Positions 19,428 to 28,944 of a stretch of 64,000 bases of DNA are shown here, piece after piece. A model generated the notes under the pieces. It did no database searches. It was not told the DNA's origin and saw nothing but the letters and a program-made list of their open reading frames with translations. The stretch spans positions 57,396 through 121,395 of the forward strand of contig JAQXDW010000103.1 in the NCBI GenBank assembly GCA_029251165.1, read 5' to 3'. A program made the position numbers and the translations under genes. The DNA is from Myxococcota bacterium. Lineage in GTDB: Bacteria > Myxococcota_A > UBA796. Positions within the stretch are counted from its first letter, which is position 1. Every line of letters starts with the position of its first letter.

Positions 19428-20948
19428 ATGTCTCAGCGTCCAGAATCCGATGCCCTCGATGCGCTCGTTCGTCAGTTCTCCAAGCGCAGCTCGTTCGTCC
19501 GAGAGCTGATCCAGAATTCACTGGATGCCGGCGCTGGGCGGATCGATGTCCTGCTCTCTGAGGAGCAAGATGATCTCCTCATCGAGGTCATCGACGACGG
19601 GGAGGGGATGGACCGCGAGATCATCGAGCGCTACCTCCTGACCCTGTTCCGCTCGTCCAAGGAGCGTGACCTCACCAAGATCGGCAAATTCGGGGTCGGC
19701 TTCGTCTCGCTCTTTTCTCTGAATCCTCGGCTGGTGGTCGTCGACACCGGCCGGGATGGGCGTCACTATCGGGTCATCTTTGATGCGGACCGAAGCTACA
19801 CCCTCGCGGAGGTCGATGAGCCGTTCGAGGGAACCACGGTTCGCATTCTGGTCTCGCTCAAGGCCAGCAAGCGCAAGACGCTGGCCGGTGAGATCCGCGA
19901 GGCCGTGCAGTACTGGTGCCGATACGCGCGCGCCGAGATCAGCACCGAGGCGGTGTCGAGCCGCTGGGGCTGGCCGCTGGAGATCCTGGGCGATGAATTC
20001 TCGATCGCGGGGCCTTGCCAGATCGTGCATGAAGAGGATGGCTTCCGGGCTGCGCTGGCGTTCTCGACCGAGGCGGCCCCGTTTGTCGGCTACTACAACC
20101 GCGGGCTCACCCTTCTGGAGGCCCATGAGGCTGCGGTTCCTGGGGTGAGCTTTCGGGTCGAGGCCCGCGTGCTGGAGCACACCCTCACCCGCGACAACGT
20201 CATCCGGGACGCCAACCACCGCGCCGTCCTCAAGCGGGTCGCGGTCCTGGCGAAGACCACGCTCCGGGACGCCCACATCGAAGCGATAACGCACGCCGCG
20301 GCGGCGGAGGACTGGGGCTTGCATGCGCAGCTCCTCGCGTCTGCTGTGCATGCCGATCTTCCCGGGAGTCTTCCCTGCCTGCGGGCCGCAGGTGGTGGCC
20401 TGGTCTGCCGTGACGACCTGCGACCCGGCATGCTCCGTCGGCTCCTCGGCAGCGAGCTGCTGCTTGCTGATGGTCCGTCCCCGCTCGTCGCGGCCCTCAC
20501 AGCATCGGGCCGCATTGTGCTTCTCGGCCCACTGCATCCAGAGATCGTTCGGGCTGCTCAGCTGTCGGCGTATGAGCCCGTCGATGTCCACGCCCGCTGG
20601 ATCCTCCCGGGTCTCTGCGCGCCCCATTCGCTGATCGATGCCGCCTCTGATCGCAGCCTTCGCCTTGTCGCGGCGGACTTTGACCAGCGCGGTGATGCCA
20701 TCCACGGTCGGCTGGTGAGCTGGCAAGAGCGTCCCGGTGAGCTGGAGCACCGGACGAAAGAAGAGTCCCCTCCGGAGGGCATCACGGTCGCCCTCGTCAA
20801 CGTCCAGCACCCAGACTTCCGGCAGCTCGAGGCGCTCCCAGAGGCCATCGCCGCTCCGCTGCTTCGCCACATCGCGCACATCAGCCTGGGCCGCTCTGAG
20901 CCGATGGCGCTCAGCACCTTGCTTGCGCTCCAGGAGGCCCGCCCATGA
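19428..20948 (+). CDS. GHKL (Hsp90/MutL-type) ATPase, module A
   Basis: The 506 aa protein opens with an intact GHKL ATP-binding domain. The N box RELIQNSLDAG has the general base E26 and the Mg-binding N30. The G1 box IDDGEGMD has D57. The ATP lid and G2 box read SSKERDLTKIGKFGVGF (GKFGVGF at 86-92), and LTRDNVI resembles the Hsp90-type middle segment. The rest, about residues 260-506, matches nothing I recognise. The arrangement is Hsp90-like but much shorter than HtpG and lacks its C-terminal dimerisation region. The stop overlaps the start of the giant downstream gene as ATGA, so the two are made together. A paralogue lies at 34324-36042. Its role may be that of an ATP-driven clamp; the client is unknown. 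Confidence 0.8.
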   Translation: MSQRPESDALDALVRQFSKRSSFVRELIQNSLDAGAGRIDVLLSEEQDDLLIEVIDDGEGMDREIIERYLLTLFRSSKERDLTKIGKFGVGFVSLFSLNPRLVVVDTGRDGRHYRVIFDADRSYTLAEVDEPFEGTTVRILVSLKASKRKTLAGEIREAVQYWCRYARAEISTEAVSSRWGWPLEILGDEFSIAGPCQIVHEEDGFRAALAFSTEAAPFVGYYNRGLTLLEAHEAAVPGVSFRVEARVLEHTLTRDNVIRDANHRAVLKRVAVLAKTTLRDAHIEAITHAAAAEDWGLHAQLLASAVHADLPGSLPCLRAAGGGLVCRDDLRPGMLRRLLGSELLLADGPSPLVAALTASGRIVLLGPLHPEIVRAAQLSAYEPVDVHARWILPGLCAPHSLIDAASDRSLRLVAADFDQRGDAIHGRLVSWQERPGELEHRTKEESPPEGITVALVNVQHPDFRQLEALPEAIAAPLLRHIAHISLGRSEPMALSTLLALQEARP

Positions 20949-23900
20949 ACGATCGCGACGCACACCTCCAGGATGCAAAGGTCATCAGCAAGGGAACCTT
21001 TAAGCTCGACTCTCGTCGTGCGATGAAGAAGCTGGCCCAGTTCCAGCTGGAGGATCCCCACCGGTACGTCCTCGAGCTGGTCTCGGCAGCAGTCGGAGCC
21101 GGTGCGCGATCCTTGACGATCCGCAACGACGCGGACGATCTGGAGCTCACCTGGGATGGCGCCCACCCCACTGCCGACGAGCTGGACAGCCTGTTCGACC
21201 ACATCTTCTATCCGGGCGATGAGCCCCGACAGCGCATGCTCCAGCACCTGGCCCAGGGCATCTACGGGGCGCTCGGACTTGAGCCCCGGTGGATCCTCCT
21301 CCAGCGCCCCGGGCTCACCCTCGATCTCACCGATCCGCTCGCCCCGGTTCGCACCGACAACACGCGCACCGATGGGGTCCACATCCACGTCCGCGAGCGG
21401 TTCTCCTGGACGGTCCTCAAGGAGGCAATCACCCCGTTCGACAGCGCCTATGAGGCGAGGCTGCTGCGGTCGCTGGCGTTCCTTGCGCCGATGCCGGTCG
21501 TGGTCAACGGCGCGGACATCACCGCCGATACGCCGGCGCCGCCAGAGACCGTCCTGGTGCGCACGATGGAGGGCGGCACGGTGTGGCTCCATGACGACAG
21601 GGAGGCCCTCGACCCTCGGCTCCAGGACGGCGTTCAGGTGGTCCGGGATGGCATCTGTGTGCAGTCGGTCGAGGTGTCGTGCGCACGGTATCGCTTGGCG
21701 GGCTGGGTCCGCTGTCGTCACATCACGCTCAACGCATCTCGCTCTGACGTCGTGGTCACAGCGCCATGGCTCGACCTCACCGAGCGTCTCTGGAAGGCTG
21801 CTGAGGCGCTCGTGGCGGAGGCCCTCAGCCGCACTCCAGCGGACGAAGATCTGCGCGACGCAGCCCTAACGCTGCTGCAGCATCGCACGTCAAGCCACGC
21901 GGTCCTGCGGGACTTCCCGCTGCTGCGTGATGCGGTAGGTCGGGAGTGGAGCCTCGCGGACCTCACCCGCCGGGGGCAGATCTGGACGGTCGACGAGGTC
22001 GATCTGCCGACGCTGGAGATCGCTGCGCCGCAGTTCCTTCACCTGGTGACCCTTCGGCACATGAGAGGCATCGCCGTGAGTGCGCGTGAGGAGACTCAGT
22101 GGACCGTGCTCACACAGCTGCTCGGGAGCAAGCTCCACGACGGGACACCAGCCCTCCGCAGGCTGGCGTTCGGACGGCAGCGACGTCAGGAGCTGGCGAG
22201 GCATGGAGTGGCCTGGGCGTTCCCGGATGCGCTGGTCAGCCATGAGTTTACCGAAGGTGACTGCACGGTGATCCTTGCCCTGTTTGAGGAGACAAGCCTG
22301 GAGCAGGTCACCGTCGAGATCCTGGTCGATGAGCTGCCCGTTCAGGAGACCGTGGTCTCCTCGATTGCGACCATGAGGGCGCGCATCAAGGGCGGGGACC
22401 TGGAGGCGGATCCCACCTTTCTCATGGTGCTCGATACCCCGACCCGGCGGTCCATTCCCCTGCGGATCTATCGCGGCATCACGGCGCTGCTCCTCAAGGC
22501 GGCTGCCGAGCAGCCTTCACACCCCACCGTTCGCCGTGCCCTGCTGCGGTGGATGGCGAAGAAAGACACGTTCGCCGATGCCCTCCAGGACACGGCGCTG
22601 TTTCTGTCGGTCTCGGGAACGCACCGCTCCCTCGCCCAGATCAAGGCCACTGCACAGGCGGAGCGAACGATCCGCTTCATCCGCCACGCCCGGTACAGTG
22701 AGGTCATCGCGCTGCTCCGTGGTGCCTCTGCGCAGGCTGAGCACGACGACGTGCTCTTTCTTGACCCGGATGCCTCTCGGGTCCTCAAGCAGATCTTTGG
22801 CCGCCGGCTGGTCGATCGGTCCGACGCCATCCTCGACACCCTCAAGGCTGCACAGCGACGCAGCCTCGCGCCAGTGACGCCGAAGCTCACCGAGACGCTG
22901 GATGCCATGACCGCTGTCGTCGGCGGCGGCTTCTCTGGCGTCATCGGGCTGCGGGCATCTGGTGCTGCGCCCAGCGTCCAGGTGATCCACAAGGGCGTCG
23001 ACCTCGGCACGATCGAGATCCCGCTGAGACTGCCGGGCGCGATCGCCAGCATCTCCTGGGAGACCGCGCGTCCCAACGCCGCCTGGGATGGCCTCTGTGA
23101 TCCTGCCCGCCAGCGGCGACTGCTGGCAGACCTCCTCGAGGAGCCGCTCCGAGCGCTCGCGGTGGCTTCGGTCAGCACCTGGCGCACCCAGGCATCGCTT
23201 CCAGCATGGGTCGTCACGCTCCTCAGCTCTCCCACCTCTGCAGCGCTGGTGAAGCAGCCCTGGTTCACCGCGCTCGACGGCGAGCTGTACAGCATCCAGC
23301 AGCTCAAGAAGATGGCGCCGATCCACTACCTCTCTGAGCGACCCTCTAATCTGCCTCCCGGCCTGGGCGTGGTCCTGATCCTCGACGACGGCCGGCGACA
23401 GCTCCTTGAGACCCACGTCTCTGCGGTGCGGAGCGCCGAGGCGATGCTCCGTAAGCTGCAGAATGTTCGGAAGCGGTACTTCGAGAAGGCCACGATGTCT
23501 CCTCGCCTGCCGGCACGCGATCGGCTGGTCTGCCGCGCCAGGTTCGAGACTCCCACGCTGAAGGGTGAGATCGGGGTCTGTGACGACGGGGACGCCCCCC
23601 CCGGTGTTCGCATCAAGGTCCTCGCGCATGAGCGGCTGCTCACCGAGCTGAAGCAGGCCCACTTCCTGCCGATGGTCGCGATCGTCGACGGGAGCGCGGT
23701 CCGCCCTCAGAGCCGCCTCTCGGGGGTCGAGGATCCCGCCGCCATCCTCGACATCGTCAAGGTTGAGGTCGAACACGCTGTTCGTCGCCTCGTTGAGAAT
23801 GCTGGTGCTCCCATCGGACTCCAGCGCATGCTGCTGCATCAGCTCCTCCGCGAGGCTCCAGTGCCTGGCGCTGAGGACGCCAAGGCCCGAGCGGCCGTGC

Positions 23901-26413
23901 TCGACCGCCTCCGCAGCCGCCGGCTGTTTCCCTGTCTCTCTGGCGAGCCCGCATCCCTCAATGCGCTGGTCGCGGCGCATGCAGAGAATCAGCTGCGGGT
24001 CGTGCTCTCGCCCGGCGGCGTACCCAGCGACGCGCGGCTCTGGGTGAAGGTCTGCGAGGACCGCATCGCGCTGCTCAAGGCCGTCCTCGGACAGCGCCTG
24101 CCGGACGGAGAGGCCGAGCTTCGGGTGTGGCGCAAGGCCGCGAAGCGCCGCGAGACCCTCGCGAGGGTCGGACGGCATCTCGAGGAGCCATGGAAGCACG
24201 CCGCGACCTGGGTGGTCGAAGAAGAGGGGGCAGAGGCCTGGGTCGGTCTGCTGGATGACCGCCAGACCGAGATGATCTTGGAGTGGCGCATCGAGGAGCG
24301 CATCATCACCACCGAGTCGCTTCCCTGTGCGGCGCCGATTCGCGTGCGCATCACCGATCCGGCTGTCGCGGCCAATCCAGCCTTTACCGGTCCCGCTCGC
24401 GGTGCGGCACAGGACCGCGCGCGCACCTGGGCACTGTCCCTGGTGCCCCGCTTCATGCTCAGGATCGCCCAGGGCGCTCAGCTCCAGTCGGCCCCTGTCA
24501 GCGCGGATGCGTCGCTGACGCTGAACAACAAGGCGCTGTGCCGGATCTGGGCGCTGAAGTGGGCGGGAAGCACGCGCCTCTCGGAGGCCTGGTCCTCGCT
24601 GGCGCTCGTGAGCACCTCCGCCGGAGAGTCTCTCTCGCCGCCCGCCCTCAAGGTGCTCGGCAGCGCTGGACCGATCCGCGTGGTCGGCCCGGCAGTCACG
24701 GGCATGACCCTCGATGAGAAGCGTCCGGCGATTCAGCTCAGGGTGGCCGAGCGGCACTCTATCAAGGCCTACGGGAAGCTGACGGACTTCACCAAGGGGC
24801 TTGCCAGAGAGGCCAAGATCCAGGAGCGCCGGAGCTGCGCGCCCACGCCACAGACACCGAAGCCTGGCGTGGCGCTGCTGACACGGGATGCGCCCGGTGA
24901 GCGCGCTGGCTTCGTCGAGGTCCGCGTCTGGGGGGCCAGTCGCGTCAACCTCTACGTCGGCTGGCGCTCGCTTGGGCACGTCAGCAGCAAGGGGCCAGTC
25001 CCGCTGTTTGGGCACATCTCCGACGACGCCCTCAGCCCGAACCGTGAGTTCCTCCGTGTCCACCGTGACGGTCCCTACCGGGCGCTTCAGCGGGCGCTGA
25101 CGGCGATGTCCACTGCGCTGCTTCCCGAGGTGCTCCAGCGCACCGATCCGATCGAGAACCGGGAGCTGCTGCTGGCCATCCTCCTGCGGGCCTTTCAAGA
25201 CAAGCGCGACCTCCAGTCGGCAGCGGGTGTCCTCGGCACGCTCGCTGACCTGCCGCTGTTCGTCTCCGGTACCGGCGCGTTGATCTCAGCCCGACAGCTC
25301 ACCGTGACTTCTCCTCGGTGGGTTCCTCCCGGCGAGACCTGGCCCTCCCTCGATGCGACGCGTCCGTTTGTCTGCGCATCTCCAGAAGAGCTCAAGACGC
25401 TCAAGCCCTTGCTCGGCGGCAGCTGGGAAGCCAGTCGAGCCGAAAGCGAGCGGCGCATCATCCAACGCCAGGGTGCTCAGCGGCGCCCGTTTGTGCTCCC
25501 TCAGGAGACCATCGGTCCACCAATCGAGCGCAAATTCAAAGACTTCCGTGGGGTCTTTGGCTTGGTGGCTGAATTTGGCTTGGTGGCTGAACAGGTGAAG
25601 GGATGGATCTATGTGCGGTGCCGTGGAGTCCCGGTCGAGACCCGGATGGTCTCCCATCCCGGGCTGGTCGGTGTCCTTGAGGTGCCCCGGCGAGTCGTCA
25701 ACGCTGACTGGACCCGCGCCCGCCTCTTCAAGGGCATGAGCGCGGCCCTCTTCACCATCCACGAGGACTGCATCCAGGCTGCAGCCCCGCGCATTCGAGG
25801 CGCTGCCAGTCTGAGCGCGTGGGTCAGCAGCCTGATCGCAGGGAAGAAGAAGAAGTCCGCGAAGGTGTTCTTACGCGCACCGCTGCTGGAGACCGTCGAG
25901 GGCATCTGCTCCATCAATGACCTGCTGAGCCAGGCCCAGAGCGGGACCACGATCCTGCTCGGCACCCACGCGCTGGAGGCCGAGAAGACGCTCGTCGTCC
26001 GGGAGGACATCGCCAGCAGCAAGATCCTTCTCGATGCGTGCGGCATCCGCTACCACTCCGTGCAGAGCTGGAGTGCGTCTCTCCAGAAGACGCTCAAGGC
26101 GGAGGCGCAGGCGCGCAGGCTGCGGGCACAGCAGGAGCGTGAGGCGGCCCTGGAGTCTGCGGTCCGTCGACACCACATCGCGCTGCTCAGCGGCCCCTCA
26201 GCCATGACCACGGTGGCGATCCGCGCCCTCCCGGTAGATCTGACGGGCTTTCCACTGCACAGCGACGCACTGGCCGCTCCAGGCAGCACGGCGGGACTGC
26301 TCGCTGCGGCCTGGGTGGCGGAGGCCCACCTCCGGCCGACCATCCGTCAGCTGATGCTGGTCCGGCTCGGTGCGCTGCTCAGCCGCGAAGAGACTGATGG
26401 TACAGCCCGCTGA
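20945..26413 (+). CDS. Giant protein with degenerate GHKL N-terminus, module A
   Basis: The 1822 aa protein has an N-terminal region (about 15-240) that looks like a GHKL fold with lost catalytic residues. In LELVSAAVGAG the E44 aligns with the general base, but A48 replaces the Mg-binding Asn. The aspartate motif is replaced by TWDGAHPTADEL, and the lid glycines by HLAQGIYGAL. The module B counterpart shares KAxxKLxxFxLxxP, LELxxAAV and the later PVVVNG/PILLNG element. Further along, four beta-rich segments (about 864-953, 1086-1177, 1307-1394 and 1550-1618) look like divergent repeats. There is no signal peptide or membrane span. It probably acts as scaffold or partner of the intact ATPase. 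The last 35 bp overlap the convergent alcohol dehydrogenase gene. Confidence 0.65.
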   Translation: MNDRDAHLQDAKVISKGTFKLDSRRAMKKLAQFQLEDPHRYVLELVSAAVGAGARSLTIRNDADDLELTWDGAHPTADELDSLFDHIFYPGDEPRQRMLQHLAQGIYGALGLEPRWILLQRPGLTLDLTDPLAPVRTDNTRTDGVHIHVRERFSWTVLKEAITPFDSAYEARLLRSLAFLAPMPVVVNGADITADTPAPPETVLVRTMEGGTVWLHDDREALDPRLQDGVQVVRDGICVQSVEVSCARYRLAGWVRCRHITLNASRSDVVVTAPWLDLTERLWKAAEALVAEALSRTPADEDLRDAALTLLQHRTSSHAVLRDFPLLRDAVGREWSLADLTRRGQIWTVDEVDLPTLEIAAPQFLHLVTLRHMRGIAVSAREETQWTVLTQLLGSKLHDGTPALRRLAFGRQRRQELARHGVAWAFPDALVSHEFTEGDCTVILALFEETSLEQVTVEILVDELPVQETVVSSIATMRARIKGGDLEADPTFLMVLDTPTRRSIPLRIYRGITALLLKAAAEQPSHPTVRRALLRWMAKKDTFADALQDTALFLSVSGTHRSLAQIKATAQAERTIRFIRHARYSEVIALLRGASAQAEHDDVLFLDPDASRVLKQIFGRRLVDRSDAILDTLKAAQRRSLAPVTPKLTETLDAMTAVVGGGFSGVIGLRASGAAPSVQVIHKGVDLGTIEIPLRLPGAIASISWETARPNAAWDGLCDPARQRRLLADLLEEPLRALAVASVSTWRTQASLPAWVVTLLSSPTSAALVKQPWFTALDGELYSIQQLKKMAPIHYLSERPSNLPPGLGVVLILDDGRRQLLETHVSAVRSAEAMLRKLQNVRKRYFEKATMSPRLPARDRLVCRARFETPTLKGEIGVCDDGDAPPGVRIKVLAHERLLTELKQAHFLPMVAIVDGSAVRPQSRLSGVEDPAAILDIVKVEVEHAVRRLVENAGAPIGLQRMLLHQLLREAPVPGAEDAKARAAVLDRLRSRRLFPCLSGEPASLNALVAAHAENQLRVVLSPGGVPSDARLWVKVCEDRIALLKAVLGQRLPDGEAELRVWRKAAKRRETLARVGRHLEEPWKHAATWVVEEEGAEAWVGLLDDRQTEMILEWRIEERIITTESLPCAAPIRVRITDPAVAANPAFTGPARGAAQDRARTWALSLVPRFMLRIAQGAQLQSAPVSADASLTLNNKALCRIWALKWAGSTRLSEAWSSLALVSTSAGESLSPPALKVLGSAGPIRVVGPAVTGMTLDEKRPAIQLRVAERHSIKAYGKLTDFTKGLAREAKIQERRSCAPTPQTPKPGVALLTRDAPGERAGFVEVRVWGASRVNLYVGWRSLGHVSSKGPVPLFGHISDDALSPNREFLRVHRDGPYRALQRALTAMSTALLPEVLQRTDPIENRELLLAILLRAFQDKRDLQSAAGVLGTLADLPLFVSGTGALISARQLTVTSPRWVPPGETWPSLDATRPFVCASPEELKTLKPLLGGSWEASRAESERRIIQRQGAQRRPFVLPQETIGPPIERKFKDFRGVFGLVAEFGLVAEQVKGWIYVRCRGVPVETRMVSHPGLVGVLEVPRRVVNADWTRARLFKGMSAALFTIHEDCIQAAAPRIRGAASLSAWVSSLIAGKKKKSAKVFLRAPLLETVEGICSINDLLSQAQSGTTILLGTHALEAEKTLVVREDIASSKILLDACGIRYHSVQSWSASLQKTLKAEAQARRLRAQQEREAALESAVRRHHIALLSGPSAMTTVAIRALPVDLTGFPLHSDALAAPGSTAGLLAAAWVAEAHLRPTIRQLMLVRLGALLSREETDGTAR
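25556..25591 (+). repeat. Perfect 18-bp tandem duplication inside giant gene
   Basis: TTTGGCTTGGTGGCTGAA occurs twice back to back (25556-25573 and 25574-25591), encoding FGLVAE-FGLVAE. The in-frame duplication is perfect at the DNA level, suggesting a recent slippage event or possible length polymorphism. Confidence 0.95.
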
Positions 26414-27527
26414 GCGCGGCGGCATCCACCGGAATCGGGTTGCCGCCAGCGGATGGATCTGCTGCCGCGCGACGGCCGAGGTCAGCGATCCGCTCCTCGG
26501 TCACGCCCAGCGCGTCGGCGGTGTGCGGGATGTCCAGGCGCTCTCGAAGTCCCAGCACCCATGCGTGGAATCCAGCAAAAGTCGGCTGATCAAGACCGAT
26601 ATACCGGGCCAGATCACCGATGCGCTCGGCGATGGCGGGGCGGTTGAAGGTCAGCACGTAGGGCATGAACACGGCGTTGGTGAGGCCATGGTGGGCATCG
26701 AGGACAGCCCCGACGGGGTGGGCGAGGGCATGCATCGCGCCGAGGCCTTTCTGGAACGCGGTCGCGCCCATCGAGGAGGCCGCCATCATCATCGCGCGCG
26801 CCTCGATGTCGCTGCCGTCGGCAACCGCCCGCTCCAGCGAGCGAGAGATGAGGCGAATGCCCTCCACTGCGGTGCCGTCGGCCTGCGGGTGGAAGCCGGG
26901 TGCGCAGAACGCCTCCAGACAGTGAGACAGGGCGTCGATGCCGGTCCAGGCCGTCAGCGTCGCGGGGAGGCCGATGGTCAGGGCCGGGTCTGCGATGACC
27001 AGGGCGGGCAGCATCCTGGGGTGGAAGATGATCTTCTTGGTGTGGTCGGATGCATCCGTGATCACCGAGGCTCGGCCGACCTCTGAGCCGGTGCCGGCGG
27101 TGGTCGGCACTGCGACGACGGGGGCCATCCCGGCGACGTTGACCCGGGTGTAGTTGTCTCCGATGTCTTCGAAGTCCCACAGCGGGCGGTCCTGACCGAC
27201 CATCAGGGCGATCGCCTTGGCGACGTCGAGCGCGGAGCCTCCGCCGAATGCGATGACGCCGTCGTGTCCGCCGGCCCGGTAGGCGGTGACCCCGGCCTCG
27301 ACGTTGGCGCCGACCGGGTTGCCGCGGACCTCAGAGAACAGCCCGGTCGGGAGGCCGGCGGCGTTGTTCGCGGCCACAGCTTCCGAGACGATCGGAAGAC
27401 GGGCGAGCCCGGCGTCTGTGACGAGCAGCGGCCGAGACATCCCCAGCGACGTGCAGGCTTCTGCCAGCTCTGCGATGCGACCGGCACCGAACCGAATCGC
27501 GGTGGGATAATTCCAATTGCCTCTCAT
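26379..27527 (-). CDS. Iron-containing alcohol dehydrogenase
   Basis: This is a 382 aa group III (Fe-ADH) enzyme that would interconvert an alcohol and aldehyde using NAD(P). The nucleotide-binding GGGSALDVAKA, the following PTTAGTGSE, and the metal-ligand region with DALSHCLEAF, HALAHPVGA and LDAHHG are all present, so it looks active. It follows an aldehyde dehydrogenase gene with a 4-bp ATGA overlap, suggesting that the pair oxidises an alcohol through its aldehyde to an acid, or the reverse. The substrate is not evident. Its 3' end overlaps the giant module A gene. Confidence 0.92.
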   Translation of the reverse strand: MRGNWNYPTAIRFGAGRIAELAEACTSLGMSRPLLVTDAGLARLPIVSEAVAANNAAGLPTGLFSEVRGNPVGANVEAGVTAYRAGGHDGVIAFGGGSALDVAKAIALMVGQDRPLWDFEDIGDNYTRVNVAGMAPVVAVPTTAGTGSEVGRASVITDASDHTKKIIFHPRMLPALVIADPALTIGLPATLTAWTGIDALSHCLEAFCAPGFHPQADGTAVEGIRLISRSLERAVADGSDIEARAMMMAASSMGATAFQKGLGAMHALAHPVGAVLDAHHGLTNAVFMPYVLTFNRPAIAERIGDLARYIGLDQPTFAGFHAWVLGLRERLDIPHTADALGVTEERIADLGRRAAADPSAGGNPIPVDAAALSGLYHQSLRG

Positions 27528-28909
27528 TGACGAACCCTCAGGTGGAAGGACTTGGGACGGGTCAGCGACTCAAAGCCGACCGCCGAAAGGGTGCAGCCTC
27601 GCCCCGACCCCTTCACCCCGACCCACGCCAGCTCCGGGTCGAGGTAGTCGCAGCGGTTCATGAACACCGTGCCGGTCTGTAGCGCACTGCCGATGGCCAT
27701 CGCAGCGGCCTCGTCCTGTGTCCAGATCGAGGCAGTGAGGCCAAAGGCGCTGTCGTTCATCAGCCGGATCGCCTCTGCATCGCCAGAGACCGCCATGATG
27801 CCCACGACCGGTCCGAAGGTCTCCGCCGTCATGATCGCCATGGTGTGATCGACGTCGACGAGGAGCTGAGGTGGGAGGTAGGCATCTGAAGGACAGGAGA
27901 AGACGCTGGTGTCGATGAGCTGGCGGGCTCCAGCGGACACCGCAGCATCGATCTGAGACTGGACCGTGGCGGCGTTGCGCGGACGAACCAGCGGGCCGAG
28001 GGTGGTTGCGGCGTTCATCGGGTCGCCGACGGTGTATTGCTGCACCAGCGCCGTCGCGCCTGCGACGAATTCCGCGTAGCGATCCTGATGGACATAGATG
28101 CGCTCGACTGCGCAGCAAGACTGTCCAGAGTTGAAGAACGCCCCGTCGACCACGCTCTCGATGGCGAACGCGAGGTCGGCATCTGCACGAACGTAGGCGG
28201 GATCCTTGCCGCCAAGCTCCAGCCCCATCGCCTTGAGGGTGCCGCCAGCGGCCTTGTGCACGGCCTCTCCGCCCGCGAGCGAGCCGGTGAACGCGACGAA
28301 GTCCACGCGCGGGTCGCCAACGGCGCGCGCGGTGAGATCGTGGTCCATGTGGAGGTACTGAAAGACCCCGGCCGGCAGCCCGGCAGCCGTGAACGCCTCG
28401 ACGAACCGCTCGGCAACGAGGGGCGTCTGGTCGGAGTGCTTGAGCAGCACGACGTTGCCCGACAGCAGGGCCGGGACGATGGCGTTGACGGCTGTAAGCC
28501 AGGGGTAGTTCCACGGCGAGAGCACCAGCACCACACCCAGCGGAACGCGTCGGATGAAGCGGGTGAAGCCCGCCTTCGCTGGCGGGGTGATGTCGGCCAG
28601 CGCATCGGGCGCGAGGGCGGACATGGTGCGGGCTCGCGCTGCGGTGCCTCGGATCTCACCGGCGGCGTAGCGGATCGGTCGGCCCATTTGTTGCGTCAGC
28701 TCTTTCGCGAGGCGCGCCTCGTTGGCCTCCAGCCACTGGACCGCGGCCTCGACGATGACCTGGCGCTGCGTCAGCGGTGTGCTCTCCCAGCCTGGCGCTG
28801 CGGAGACGGCAGCAGATAGCGCGACCTCCAGCGCGTCACCGGTTGCCCAAGGGCGCTCGATGACAACGGAGCCGTCGGCGGGTGAGAGCGTCTGAAATGA
28901 TCGGATCAT
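27524..28909 (-). CDS. NAD(P)-dependent aldehyde dehydrogenase
   Basis: The 461 aa ALDH-superfamily protein has LELGGKDPAYV (general-base Glu), the catalytic cysteine C265 in NSGQSCCAVERIYV and the ending region GRGCTLSAVGFESLTRPKS. It resembles succinate-semialdehyde/acyl-aldehyde-type ALDHs of normal length. The start is taken as ATG 28909 (MIRSFQTLSP); an in-frame start at 28930 is possible. The start is only 35 bp from the divergent coiled-coil gene of module B. It is cotranscribed with the iron alcohol dehydrogenase. Confidence 0.9.
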   Translation of the reverse strand: MIRSFQTLSPADGSVVIERPWATGDALEVALSAAVSAAPGWESTPLTQRQVIVEAAVQWLEANEARLAKELTQQMGRPIRYAAGEIRGTAARARTMSALAPDALADITPPAKAGFTRFIRRVPLGVVLVLSPWNYPWLTAVNAIVPALLSGNVVLLKHSDQTPLVAERFVEAFTAAGLPAGVFQYLHMDHDLTARAVGDPRVDFVAFTGSLAGGEAVHKAAGGTLKAMGLELGGKDPAYVRADADLAFAIESVVDGAFFNSGQSCCAVERIYVHQDRYAEFVAGATALVQQYTVGDPMNAATTLGPLVRPRNAATVQSQIDAAVSAGARQLIDTSVFSCPSDAYLPPQLLVDVDHTMAIMTAETFGPVVGIMAVSGDAEAIRLMNDSAFGLTASIWTQDEAAAMAIGSALQTGTVFMNRCDYLDPELAWVGVKGSGRGCTLSAVGFESLTRPKSFHLRVRQ

Positions 28910-28944
28910 GGCACACTCCAGCAGACCCATATCATCAGGCGATA

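Noticed and set aside
19428..20948. Calling the module A ATPase HtpG or MutL
   Set aside because: It has the GHKL nucleotide site but is too short for HtpG and lacks recognisable MutL transducer or Hsp90 C-terminal regions.
22517..25198. 893-codon open frame antisense to the giant module A gene
   Set aside because: High G+C coding DNA gives long antisense frames; the sequence is Arg/Gly/Asp-rich, without motifs, and fully inside a conserved gene.
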